NCBI GenBank assembly: GCA_027382625.1
Contig: JAJKFJ010022100.1
Coordinates: 248,001 to 312,000, forward strand
DNA: 64,000 nt
From: Tetmemena sp. SeJ-2015
Lineage: Eukaryota; Ciliophora; Spirotrichea; Sporadotrichida; Oxytrichidae
Direction: 5' to 3'
In this document: positions 31,166 through 41,466 of the stretch, piece after piece
Position numbering within the stretch: the first letter of the stretch is position 1
How the letters are laid out: every line of letters begins with the position of its first letter
Translations under genes and position numbers: made by a program
The notes under the pieces: generated by a model
What the model saw: only the letters and a program-made list of their open reading frames with translations
What the model was told of the DNA's origin: nothing
The model's database searches: none

Positions 31166-33270
31166 ATGGGTTGTGTCTCTGCAAAAAAAGAGAAAGCTGA
31201 TCCTAATCTTGGAAAGCCAATTTAGAATCCTCAAGTAATGTTCTACTTATTTAATAACACTCTTATTCATTTCTAGAAAGGACTTCCAAACTCTCAAATT
31301 AAAGATCAGAGCAATCTATAAAATTAATCTTAAATGAAACAACAGGAGATCTCCCTTCCTCAGGTGCCTCAAAAAGTCTAGAATATTGTAAAGGTGAAGA
31401 AATAATTGCAAGAGAGTTACAAAAAGGGGCAGTTGCCTCAGCTGACTCAAGACATTAAAGAAGCTATAAACAAGATCAATACAAGATGCTAGTTTCCCTG
31501 CAAGTTTGTTGGTCTCAACTTTAAATATTAAGTCTGTTTATATAATAAATTATAACTACCTGCACAACTACCTTATGCTACTAAGGGAGCGAGTAATCAC
31601 TGACAAACACTAATTGCTAATATTCGATTTGAGGACATTATCAGAGCATCAAAAGATGAGAATTCTCAAGAGTCAAACTTTTGATGTTGATAAAATTATT
31701 TCCAGCAAGTCTGAGATTCAGGCGTTCAAGCAAAGTATACAATTCAAGCACATCTTCTTCCTTGGCGAAGATGATTCCTTCAACCAAGCTAAGTTCAAGT
31801 TACTTCTAGAAATATTGCTGTATTTACAAAGAATTTGTAATGAATTTTGCTTTATAAAATTTCTTTTTACATCAATCAATAAAATTTATATCCTAAGCAT
31901 TTAATTATTTAATAGCCTATTTTAATTTAAACTATTTTTTCTCGTTGAGTAAGATAGCAATACTAGTAGATGAAGAGATGAAACCTTTCTTTGAGATTGA
32001 AGGGAAAGAATATTTATTTTTTCTGCCTGTATCTGCACAGAATGAAGCCAGAGTTAGCTGTGGCTGAGTATCCTCATCTGATAGTAAGAGAACAAGAAAA
32101 GAGAAAACTATCTCTCTATCCCAGCATAATCTTCAAATGCAAGGATCTGGGACTAGAAAAAACAAAGAGCAACTTCCAACTTACCATAGCTAATTCTCAA
32201 GCACTCAAAAGATCAAATGATAACTCTGTAATGAAGGCCATGCAGATCTAGAAGCTACTTCTGTTCGAAGAAGAAGAATTTTCCTTTGGGTAAGATAAGA
32301 AGAACTTCTTAAATCTTTATAGAATAGAATGCATGAAGTTCACATCAGATTTGAAAAAGCTACAGCAAGCAGCTCAATCATAACCTCTTAGCACTTAAGC
32401 ATCAACTTCTCAATCAGACGAGTACAAGAGAACCTTTTTAGAGTTGGCTAAGAAGGTTACTTCAATCATACAGAAATGCTAAAGTAGTGACTAAAGAGTG
32501 TGTCTGGTGTCTTCTGACTGTGACAATCAAGTGGCTTCTTTGCTGGTCTTTTACTTGATTGAAACACAGAAAATGCAGTATAGTAAAGCCTTCGCCTAAG
32601 TTAAAGAGAGGAGATTTTCAGTAAACATCATTGAAAGGTAATTTGTATAAAAATACTCCTCAGTTCTCGAATTCTCATTAAAGTGGTTAATGATGACTTA
32701 AGGATTTAGGAGATCTTGAAGGAATATGCAGCCACTAAAAATGCATCCACTTAGCCTTTGTAAATTCTGAGTAAGCCCTAGGCTAAGTCAAGTGAGGAAA
32801 AATCTTTCAAAGAAAAGGTAATCTGCTCTTAAGATTTTTTAAGACTATATAGATGACTGAGGTAATCAAAGGACTCCATCAAGAGACAGGAAAAAATGTT
32901 CAAAAGTGCGATTCAGCTCTCAATCTGTTCTTGAGACTAATTAAGAATATCATTGAAAACCCTGATGATGAAAAGTTTAGACAATTCAAAAAGGTAAGCT
33001 TTAATGTCCTAATTGCTTAATTTTTTCTTAGGATAACAAGAAAATACAAGAGAATCTTACCAAATACAAGAAAGGAATAGAAATGATAAAGCTATTTGGA
33101 TTCCAAGAGAAGAAAGACGAGGCTTCTCAAGATATAAATTTCTCATTGAGTACAAGCATGAGCATTAGTTTCCTAAAGGTAAAATTCTTGCTCTCAAGAT
33201 ATATATATAGGGAAGGAGACTAGAATTCGAAGCTGCGATGAGCGAGTTTAAAATATCTCTACCAAAGTGA
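31166..33270 (+). CDS. Predicted N-myristoylated protein with rhodanese-like, inactive DSP-like and PUB domains
   Basis: Starts MGCVSAKKEKADPN, a strong N-myristoylation signal, then a GT..AG intron (31235-31276) and a linker. A rhodanese-like block follows (HQLLIFDLRTLSEHQKMR, FKHIFFLGEDDSF), as in MAP-kinase-phosphatase-type proteins. A dual-specificity-phosphatase fold is next (YPSIIFKCKDLGL ... FLELAKKVTSIIQKC ... VCLVSSDCDNQVASLLVFYL ... AFAQVKERRF). The HCx5R loop is replaced by SSDCDNQVAS, so catalysis is not expected, as in STYX-type pseudophosphatases. After introns 32818-32852, 32994-33031 and 33179-33210 comes a PUB domain (ALNLFLRLIKNIIENPDDEK, IEMIKLFGFQEKKDE). PUB domains bind p97/CDC48. 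One or two IESs lie at about 31540-31590 and 31850-32075. Stop TGA 33268-33270. Confidence 0.75.
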
Positions 33271-33387
33271 AAGCAGCATAGCTCAATTGCTAATTTAACG
33301 ATTTTATAATTAAGGGTTAATAGATTAAGAAGTTAATAATAAAGGGGACTATAATAAGTATGTTCGAGTGATGTGAATTATTATTTA

Positions 33388-33401
33388 ATATATATAAAAG
33401 C
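33388..33401 (+). promoter_or_regulatory. TATA-like element upstream of eS27
   Basis: ATATATATAAAAG lies about 16 nt before the eS27 ATG. The setting is AT-rich, so chance occurrence is possible. Confidence 0.25.
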
Positions 33402-33416
33402 ACTATTTGAGATACA

Positions 33417-33703
33417 ATGGACATCGACCTCTTAAACGTGGATCCCGTTCAGGAAGAAAAACTTCACAAGCTCAAGAGACTTGTTCAATCACCCAACTCC
33501 TATTTCATGGACGTGAAGTGCCCCCAGTGCTACAACATTTCCACCATCTTCTCGCACGCTCAAACCGCAGTTGCCTGCAGCGGGTAAATATCTTTGTTTG
33601 TAGATCTAATTTGTTATTTAGATGTGGTTTCGTGCTCTGCGCCCCCACTGGAGGAAAATGCAAGCTTAGTTTGGGAACTGCCTGGAGAAGAAAGGGCGAC
33701 TGA
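33417..33703 (+). CDS. RPS27: Ribosomal protein eS27
   Basis: Two exons around a 38-nt intron (33584-33621) encode 82 residues: [19 protein letters not shown], then [20 protein letters not shown], then [18 protein letters not shown] and a basic C-terminus ending WRRKGD. The C4 zinc-binding pattern (CPQC...CSGC) and full length match eS27 of the small ribosomal subunit. The stop TGA at 33701-33703 and the absence of other stop types confirm TGA as terminator. High GC and codon bias fit strong expression. No IES lies within the coding region. Confidence 0.97.
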
Positions 33704-34091
33704 TGAGTCCTGCAAACGCCACACAGTCGTGAGAACACCGCTTAAGCAATTAAGCTTTTCTAACAATTCAAAGATACACTATCTTCCTCTAGTTTTTCTC
33801 TCTTAGATTCGCTCGCTTCTTTATTATATATATTAAAATATGAATCGCACTTCTATATATCGCAAGTATTTCCCCTGCTTTTCCTCTTTTCTCTCTCTTC
33901 TCTCAATTCTCAGTCTAAAACGAGATTTAGGAATATCTTGAGTATTATTTTTGAAATTTTCGACATAAATAAGCAACACTCTTGCTACAACTCTTTCTAT
34001 TTGTCAGTGAAAGCAGGCATGATGAATAAATGATATATTGATTTAAAATGGTCTTTAAGAGCTGTCTATAAAGCTGAGCTTTGAAATATCT
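33704..34091. other. Spacer between eS27 and TBCA
   Basis: 3' flank of two convergent genes; nothing else recognised. Confidence 0.5.
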
Positions 34092-34489
34092 TCAAATGGT
34101 CTCAACAAAGGCAGTGACTTCAGCCAGTGTCTATTCTGCTGTGATCCAATCCTCAGTTGCCTTTAGTTCATCGTTTTCTTCATGCTCGCTCATGAATGAT
34201 TTTAGGTCCTCGAGAGCGTTTTCAATTCTGGTTTTAGTGTTTGGGAGCATTTAGGCGGTCTCCAAGATCTATTCTTGCATCTTTTTGATTGCTGTCTCAT
34301 CAGCGTTAGCCTCCTGCATAGTGGCTAACTTTGCCTCAAGTTAAGTGTTCTCATTGGCATAGGAGTTATAATCCTTCTGGTTAAATAAGATATTTGATTT
34401 CTAGAGTGCAAAATGAAAACAAGCTTTATTTTGTACCTCTTGAGAGTAGATGTCTTGATTTTGAGTTATCTGACGGTGGCCTTATCCAT
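34092..34489 (-). CDS. TBCA: Tubulin-folding cofactor A
   Basis: From the ATG at 34489 (MDKATVRQLKIKTSTLK) to TGA at 34094-34092. After an AT-rich interruption (about 34376-34436) it continues KDYNSYANENTQLEAKLATM ... KKMQEQILETAQMLPNTKTR, ending TAEQTLAEVTAFVETI. This is the three-helix cofactor A that binds beta-tubulin during folding. The interruption carries GT..AG at part of its length (34401-34436), but only a longer excision, for example with pointer AAG, restores the frame. It may therefore be an IES or an intron next to an IES. About 105 residues, the usual size. Confidence 0.9.
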
Positions 34490-34670
34490 TTTGATTTGTA
34501 ATTTTAAATTTTAAGCTTTTCCTTTCCAGTGTGCAATAAACCTACCAATCTTTAATTTCTAAGTTTATTCCCCTTTAATTAGGACTCTGCTGCGTCTATC
34601 ACGCATTTGTTATATTTGAGGCAAGGAGGAAATATTTAATTATTACCTATAATAAATACATAAAAGTTTA

Positions 34671-35203
34671 ATGAGCGACAACGAAGACAGCAGACAAGCA
34701 GAGCTCGAGTCCAGACTTTTCGTCAGCCCCATCGCAGATCCCCTTGCCTCAGACAAACTCTCAAAGAAACTCATGAAGCTCATAAAGAAGTGCATGAAGT
34801 CAAAGACCGTCAAGAGAGGAGTTAAGGAAACTGTTAAGGCTATTAAGAAAGAAGGAAAGGGGTAAGTTCATAGCACATGCGTGCATATTAGAAATTAATC
34901 ATCGTGCTTTCAATAATCATTCATCTTTAATTGAGACTTAATATTAACAACGTCTATAGTGTGTGCATTATCGCAGCAGACATTTCTCCCATCGATGTGT
35001 TGAGCCACTTGCCCATCCTCTGCGAAGAGAAGGGTGTCCCCTACATCTACGTCCGCAGCAGAGCCGAGGTTGGAGAAGCTTGCAAGACCAAGAGACCTAC
35101 TAGTTGCGTTTTCTTAGCTCAGCCTTCCAAGAAGAGCGACGAATTCAAAAAGTTCGGAAAGTGCGAGGCTATCATCAGAGAGAGAAACCCATACGTTAAC
35201 TGA
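34671..35203 (+). CDS. NHP2: H/ACA snoRNP protein NHP2 (L7Ae family)
   Basis: Two exons around a 98-nt GT..AG intron (34862-34959) give 144 residues. An acidic N-terminus leads into ASDKLSKKLMKLIKKCMKSK, then TVKRGVKETVKAIKKEGKG, joined to VCIIAADISPIDVLSHLPIL and CEEKGVPYIYVRSRAEVGEA, the L7Ae/NHP2 RNA-binding fold. It ends EAIIRERNPYVN. NHP2 is a core subunit of H/ACA pseudouridylation RNPs and telomerase RNPs. The start fits family length. The gene is GC-rich, has no IES, and lies 182 bp from the divergent TBCA start. Confidence 0.95.
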
Positions 35204-35384
35204 TCTAACACAGACCTCTATTGGCAGATAAAGTGTCTCTCTTTATATATGATATCACTAATTAATAAAAGTTTCACCTTAGATTTTCATTTTTATCAAA
35301 TGCAATATCGAATCTCAACATCAAGCCGAGGGCTTTAGAATTAATGCGAGTAGAAGTATAGTTTTAAATTTTAATTTTATTCAA

Positions 35385-36785
35385 ATGGCTTCTACTTTAG
35401 CTGAGATACCTGAGGAAACTCACAGAGGGTGCGATTCAAAATGCATTTAGACTAATACTGATCTTACCAAAGTATTGTGTGCAAAATGCGGGCAACTGCC
35501 TTTCCACCCTGTCACTTGCTACAAGACCGGCAAAATCTTCTGCCAGGATTACTTCATCGCCTATGTACAGCAGCATTAGACCTCACCTGGACTTTCCAGT
35601 GACAAAAATCTGCAAAATGGAGGGCTTCCAAATGGTTAAGGCGCCATTTCTAGTACTCCTAAACCCCTATCGTAGCAAGAGGTGAAAGAGATCTTCTCTC
35701 AAATGGATCTCACTTAAAGTTAGATGTTCATTTTCCAGAATCTAATGATTAGTTGTCCAAACCATGTTGGAGGTTGCGACAAGTAAGGCCTCTATCCAGA
35801 AATCTTAAAGCACTACGCCAGCTGCTTGAGAGTTTGCAACCACTGTGATCTTCCATACTTGTATGTGAGAGAGGATGAACATTTCAGCAAGTGCTAGCAG
35901 ACTTAGGAAGCTCTTGCTTCATTCAAAAGAGATATCCAGGCTTAGATAGAGTCAGAGGGAGTGAGATAAATTTTTAAACTCGATTATAAAATATTCTTGA
36001 GACTTGACACTGAGAATCGGTAATTTTAGAGTAGGATCGAGTTTCAGAACCTTGAGGCTTAAATCGCTCAGTAAGAACTCATACTTTAGAGCAAACAAAG
36101 CACTCTCTTTAAGCAGAAGATAGTGGCTTTCCTTCTTGTCGTCATCTCTATTCTTCATGCATTGAACTACAGAGAGATTCATGCACAAGGTTAGGAGAGA
36201 GTGAGATCGTACCAGCCCATTCAAGACCTCTTGGATTCAACTCTCCTTGCTTAAACATAAAGAGAGATTAACTGGTAAGTTAAGCTGCTTAGATTAGAGG
36301 AATTAATGGAAGTACTTAAGAAGAATATGCCAGCAGAGGAAACATCGCTCTTTGACATCAATAGATTTAGAGACTAGCTTACTTTGCAAGAGTATTTCTG
36401 GGAATACTTCTCTAGCTTGTACTATATAATACACAACTTGAAGGATAATCAATACAGTAAAACTGTTCAGGTGTCATGCGCAGCTCCTTTGGTTGGCTAG
36501 TTTACCATGAGAAGAGGTCTTGGAGCTGAGTGTTTGAGGCGCTAGCTTAGTCATAGAAGCTCTGAGCACGAGTAAGCTGTGAATGTAGTGCGGAGATTAG
36601 ATGACTCACTGCAGAGACTGGCAGACTTTAAACAAGAGTAGCTTAGTTCTCAAGAGAAAGGAGATTTCAGCAGTTTCTTTGACGAATTTGAGCAAGCTAT
36701 CAACAACAGACTTGACTATAATACTAATCATAAAGTGATTAGAGCAGTTCATAGAGTTAGACACGAGCTTTAGCTTTCATAGTGA
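35385..36785 (+). CDS. TRAF-type zinc-finger membrane protein with degenerate RING
   Basis: A single 466-codon frame without intron or IES, ATG 35385 to TGA 36783-36785. Residues about 16-60 hold a RING-like cysteine cluster (CDSKC, CAKCGQLPFHPVTCYKTGKI, then FCQDYF). Residues about 124-175 form a TRAF-type zinc finger (CPNHVGGCDKQGLYPEILKH, then ASCLRVCNHC). A hydrophobic segment at about 244-262 (IVAFLLVVISILHALNY) predicts one membrane pass. The C-terminal 200 residues are helical and charged. RING plus TRAF finger suggests a ubiquitin-ligase or adaptor role at a membrane; the RING lacks some metal ligands, so activity is uncertain. Confidence 0.75.
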
Positions 36786-37163
36786 GAAAGTGCTTTATTT
36801 TCAATAAATTTTCAAAAATTACACATTTAATTAAATTTCCAAAATAAAATGAGTATTTTTGCTGATCGAGATCTTGCTTAAATTTCAACTTATAATAATT
36901 TCAATTTATTTTTCAGAAGGAAGAAATTTATTATGAATTTTATATTTTGCAAGCTGCAATTCTTCAAACAATGAATTTATTTTAAATTGCAATTGTTTAT
37001 TTATAATTATGCTCATCTTAATTCGAAGTACTGATTGCCAATAATGGGGATAAAAATTTTATAAGTCTACTTTTCCTTGATATACTTTTATTAATAAAAA
37101 CATCTCTAGTGTTGTATAAAACTTTGTTTTGTGATGATAAAATAAATTAATTAAAGTAAAATA
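36786..37163. other. AT-rich spacer
   Basis: No supported feature. Confidence 0.5.
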
Positions 37164-39415
37164 ATGAAACAGTTTAAAAGGTAGTAGACAATTTAAGCAC
37201 GGAAGAATAGTTAATTATCTTAAGAAATGGATTAAGATGGATTTTATATTTTTATATGAAAGACCCTATTACGATTCATTCCATAATTAATAGATTACGC
37301 TCAACTCTCCTTCAAATTTTGATGATGATTTAAATGATGATTATGAGGAGGATAGTGATAAATAAGATTTCTTACAAGAAAATGACCATCATCAAGGCAT
37401 CATTTAATTAAATGTCTATAATAATTAACATACACAATAAAAATATTTATATAAAATTCCATTTTTTATATAAAAAATTAAATTTCAAAATCTATTTAAT
37501 AATTTCATAATTTTGAACAATTTTTAAAATAGCTCAGTATAAATTTTACTGATAGGCATTTAAATATAGATCTAGAAAGAGGATTATGAACAATTTGGCC
37601 AAAAGGAATAACTTAAAAATTAGCCAGAGTTGACAGAGCTCCAGCATTTTGTAAGAACTTTAGTCAAAAAAATAAAGAGCTCTAATCACACTGTAAATAT
37701 TATCCTCTCTCAAGAAGGATTGATAGTGAACTAAGGCTTGAAGTAGAGTAAATATCTAAAATCTAAGCCTTAAGAACTTAAAAGATAGTTGGGCCTAAAA
37801 TAAAAGGATTTGGCTAAGATTGGAAGATATGCTAATGACGTCCAAGAGTAATTAAAAGCAGAAAGAGGAGGAGGATCCTCTAAAAATAATATAAATACAG
37901 TTACTTAAGAAAGATAAGTTAATGACTTTTGTGATGAAATCAAAGCATTGTTCGACTAATTTGGACTCCAGATAGATAGCAATAAAATTATAGAGCTGGT
38001 CAAATTTATTCACAATCAAGAGAAGCTCCATCAATATAAGTAGCTACTTAAAATTAAGAAATCGAAAGATAGATCCGAGTAGTAGCATCACATATATTTA
38101 AAAGTCGAAAAATGGCTAAATTTGTGGCAGGAGTTTTTCAAGTAAGTATATACGCGAATAATAATAACTTTAGGGAGGAAGAAATAGTCAGAAATATTTA
38201 GCCTATCCAAAATGTAAGCATATCTAAGTACAAGAGTACATTGAATACTCTAAACACTCTAAATAACAAGCGAGGTGGTGAAAATGAATAATCCTTTGTA
38301 TCTCCGTTTGAAGCTACATACTTTTAAATATAAGCTCATAATGTGTCTGGATATTTAATGAAAAAGAAAGATATCCACACAATAAAGCAGTCAAATGAAT
38401 AAAACATCTAAAGCATGACCAAAATGATAGATGTCTTCTCCAAAATAGAATTAGATCGACAGTATGAAGCTTAGAGATAGCCTTATAGCTTACTAGCCTC
38501 TCCCGATAATCCAGACTTAGCCAAGAAACTTGCTTTACAGCTCTCAAAGTAAAAATCCTTAAATCCTATGGAGCAGGCAAATAAAACTTTCTATACTTAA
38601 AATGATGACGCTAACGAGAGTCCCAATCTTTAAAGTTAGAATCAGTTTAAGACAATTTATTTTATAAGTTTTCGATTCAAATGAAGAACATGAGAGAAAA
38701 CTAGAATAAGATTCATCTGCCAAGCATTAAAGATGCAAAAGTTTTAATATCTTTCTTAAGTTAATTTTGACAACAATCCTTACCAAGATTAGAGTGGCGG
38801 CATTATTAAGACAAGAAATGAATCCTTAAGTAGATCTATCGATTATACAGGGTCTAAGTCGTTTAGCAAACATCAAAGGCTTATTTCCTCTGACTAGGCA
38901 AATTCTTTGGACTATAACTAACTTAAGAAAGGGATATCAGGGCTTTTCGATGTCATGCAACTTTGTTTATCTTATTGTATTTGTTTTAAACTTGATAGAC
39001 CGAATTTCAAAAGATTCAAGGAATTGCTACATGAGGAGGCTTTTAGACATGATTAACGCTACCAAAACGAATACTATGAAAGAAATGAGAGAATAAAACA
39101 GTACAAGAGAGATAGAAGCCTCAAGGAAGAGAAAAAGCTCTAAAAAGATTTGGAATAGATGATCATCAATTTACCTAGAGCCAGTCAGGCATGTAGGATG
39201 GAGCAATTTTTATTACTAAATTTTAATTTTAGCAATTGATGACAACTAAGTTTTTGTCAGAGATGCCGAGCTAATATAGAATTAAATCTCACTTCGAAGG
39301 TAACGAGAGAGCTCAGAGAAGACTCAATCAGTTGCTTTATTTTTTATGCTTGATCGCCTATGAAAATTAAGAAAGTATAACAGTACTCTAGTCAGATGAC
39401 TAACATTAGTTATGA
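37164..39415 (+). CDS. Gln/Lys-rich coiled-coil protein, unidentified (IES-interrupted)
   Basis: Probable start at 37164 (MKQFKRQQTIQARKNSQ). An acidic block (NFDDDLNDDYEEDSDKQ) follows, then AT-rich DNA at 37420-37570. The main coding block runs from about 37570: ELTELQHFVRTLVKKIKSSN, DEIKALFDQFGLQIDSNKII, an intron with GTAAGT..TTTAG near 38150-38177, then KEEEIVRNIQPIQNVSISK. An IES near 38650-38688 (pointer AAGA) restores FKNMRENQNKIHLPSIKD. The last IES, 39209-39237 with 7-bp pointer AGCAATT, joins RMEQ to LMTTKFLSEMPS. Stop TGA at 39413-39415. No domain is recognised. About 600 residues, polar with predicted coils. Confidence 0.65.
39209..39237 (+). other. IES (29 bp, 7-bp pointer AGCAATT)
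   Basis: AGCAATT at 39202-39208 and 39231-39237; excision joins MEQ to LMTTKF. Confidence 0.8.
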
Positions 39416-39481
39416 AATTAAAGAATTATATTAACCTCATAGTATATTTCAAATCACTAATTTACTAAATTATCCATTTCA

Positions 39482-40800
39482 TCATTTGCTTCCTTGTTTG
39501 TAATGAAGACTATTCTCTATTTTATTGCACTCTATCATAATGTCATGCTTCCCAGATCTGAAAATTTGCCTTCTAGACTTATTGTAGTTTTGCTTCAGAT
39601 AGCGAGAAGCGTTACTAACTGAGTATTGATTGAATTATTACATAAAAGAGTCCTCAGCCTGGATAGTAGTCTTAGAAGCAGTTGATTCAGAGTTCATAAG
39701 TTGAATTGATATTGGAGGCCGATAGTTGTAATTTTAGCTAGAATTAAGCTCAGACTTTAAGTCTAGATTCTTGGAAAAGTTTAGCATTGGCTTCACCTCT
39801 ACTCTATAAGACTACTCTCTTTTTCTACTTAGATGACTTTAGACAACTGTATTATTCCTCAAAGTCTCTATAAATGCTTTCGTTTGCTTCTATTTGATGT
39901 GGCTAAGTTCGGGAGAATGCATTATTGAGGAAAATTTAAGCTTTTGTTTGCCAGAAGGAGTATTCAAGCTTAGAGACTTAAGGGACTTATTTGAGACGAC
40001 AGAGCGGTTTAATTCTAACTTTGAAAGAGGCCTTGTTTATTAAAGGCTTACTGGCTAGGCAGACCTTGGTCTAATTTACTTAAGACTTTTCTTTGAAGTG
40101 GATGATTTAGACCTCATGTTAAAAACTATAAGAATTTAATTCGAGTCTTGACTAAAGGTTTAGCTTAACTTGCTCTAGATCTTGAGCTTCAGTTACTCCC
40201 TAAACAATAAATTTCAATAGAGGCACCCTCCTCTCTACTATTTTCTTAGCTCTTTTGAATGCTGCTTAAGTTTACTCAAATTGTCTGAATTAGCCACTTA
40301 GCTTTTCCATTTGAAGACTGTGAGCTTTCCATTCAAGTCAGCTAACAGTAGGCTTTACCTTTTCTAAGCTCTGCTTCAATTTCTTAATAATATTCATTCA
40401 TTAAACAAACTCATTATAAGAGGGAGAAGTTTATTTGATCTTTCAAGTTCGCTCTAAGATCGCTCTCAGTCGCTCTTATTAAAAGTTTTGGCTCTGCTTT
40501 GCCTGAGTGTGAGGTTGGGCCTGCTCTCAATTAAATTATAGCATAGAGTATTATTTTGTTGATGTTTTTGACAAGTATGTCATTCTACTTGTTTATCCCC
40601 TCTAATTCTTTGGTAATTGGGCCTGAAACCGTTCTTTTCTATAACCAGTCGCTGGGGTGAGGTGGTGTCAACTCTCTTTTTGACTTTGGTTATTCTTTCT
40701 TTGTGTGCTTTCATTTGCTCTATCTGTCCAATAACATGTTTTTATTATTTCAGCCAGAGTATATTTTAGTCTAAAGCAAATGAAGTAAACACTTACTGGA
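39482..40800 (-). CDS. Ser/Lys-rich basic protein, unidentified (IES-interrupted N-terminal half)
   Basis: The C-terminal half (about 40130-39482) is one clean frame: MRSKSSTSKKSLKQIRPRSA, SVVSNKSLKSLSLNTPSGKQ, LNFSKNLDLKSELNSSQNYN, ending YKQGSK before TGA 39484-39482. Upstream, several short blocks in different frames look coding (IGQIEQMKAHKERITKVKKR near 40720, RATESDLRANLKDQINFSLL near 40450, LADLNGKLTVFKWKS near 40330), which implies three or more IESs whose ends I did not settle. The product is basic, Ser-rich and without a recognisable domain. The tail-to-tail arrangement with the preceding gene leaves only 66 bp between stops. Confidence 0.6.
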
Positions 40801-41466
40801 TGATAACATTAAAGTCTCTAGGGTTTTAGCGACACACGGACTTGGAGTTCATTTCTTATTTCTTAATTTATCGATTTTTATGAATTTATTTCCTTTCGGT
40901 ATATCAATAAAGAAGGAAGGATATATTTAAATAATTAAGAAATATAGGTGCCGTTTATGATGAAATGAAATTACTTTTTTAGCTCTTAAAGCATTATTAT
41001 AGTAATTTAAAAGAATTAGGTATGAATATAATGATAAGACTCTTAATAAAAGCCATTAAAAATGCAAAATTATTTTGGCTAAAAATATAATCACTATCAA
41101 TACAGATATATTTTCTTTTATCATCAGTCAATTTTATAATAAAATTTATTAATCTCATATTATTTTTGTAAATGTGTTCGAATCCTCTATATCTTATACG
41201 GTAATTATATTTTATAAATGGCTGGCCAATATAAGTGCTATATTGCCAATATAAGTGCTATATTCTATGTCTAGGCTTGATTTTAAAATAATAAATGCGA
41301 TACAAAAATTTACAAGAATAATAAATTTATAACTTAATTATTTAAATGCTCTTTTCTAATTATCAACTAAACTACTCGGGCCTCAAAATCTCTAAAGACC
41401 CACTGAACTAAATGATCTCTCTTTAATTATATTTTTTGCATCCAAAGCGTTTCTTATATTTTCAGT
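40801..41466. other. AT-rich spacer with a short tandem duplication
   Basis: No gene; contains the 20-bp tandem repeat listed separately. Confidence 0.5.
41225..41264. repeat. Perfect 20-bp tandem duplication, each unit a small hairpin
   Basis: GCCAATATAAGTGCTATATT occurs twice without a gap. Each unit contains AATATA-AGTGC-TATATT, a 6-bp stem with a 5-nt loop. Confidence 0.9.

Noticed and set aside
35952..36224. Minus-strand 90-codon frame
   Set aside because: Antisense to the continuous 466-codon TRAF-finger gene.
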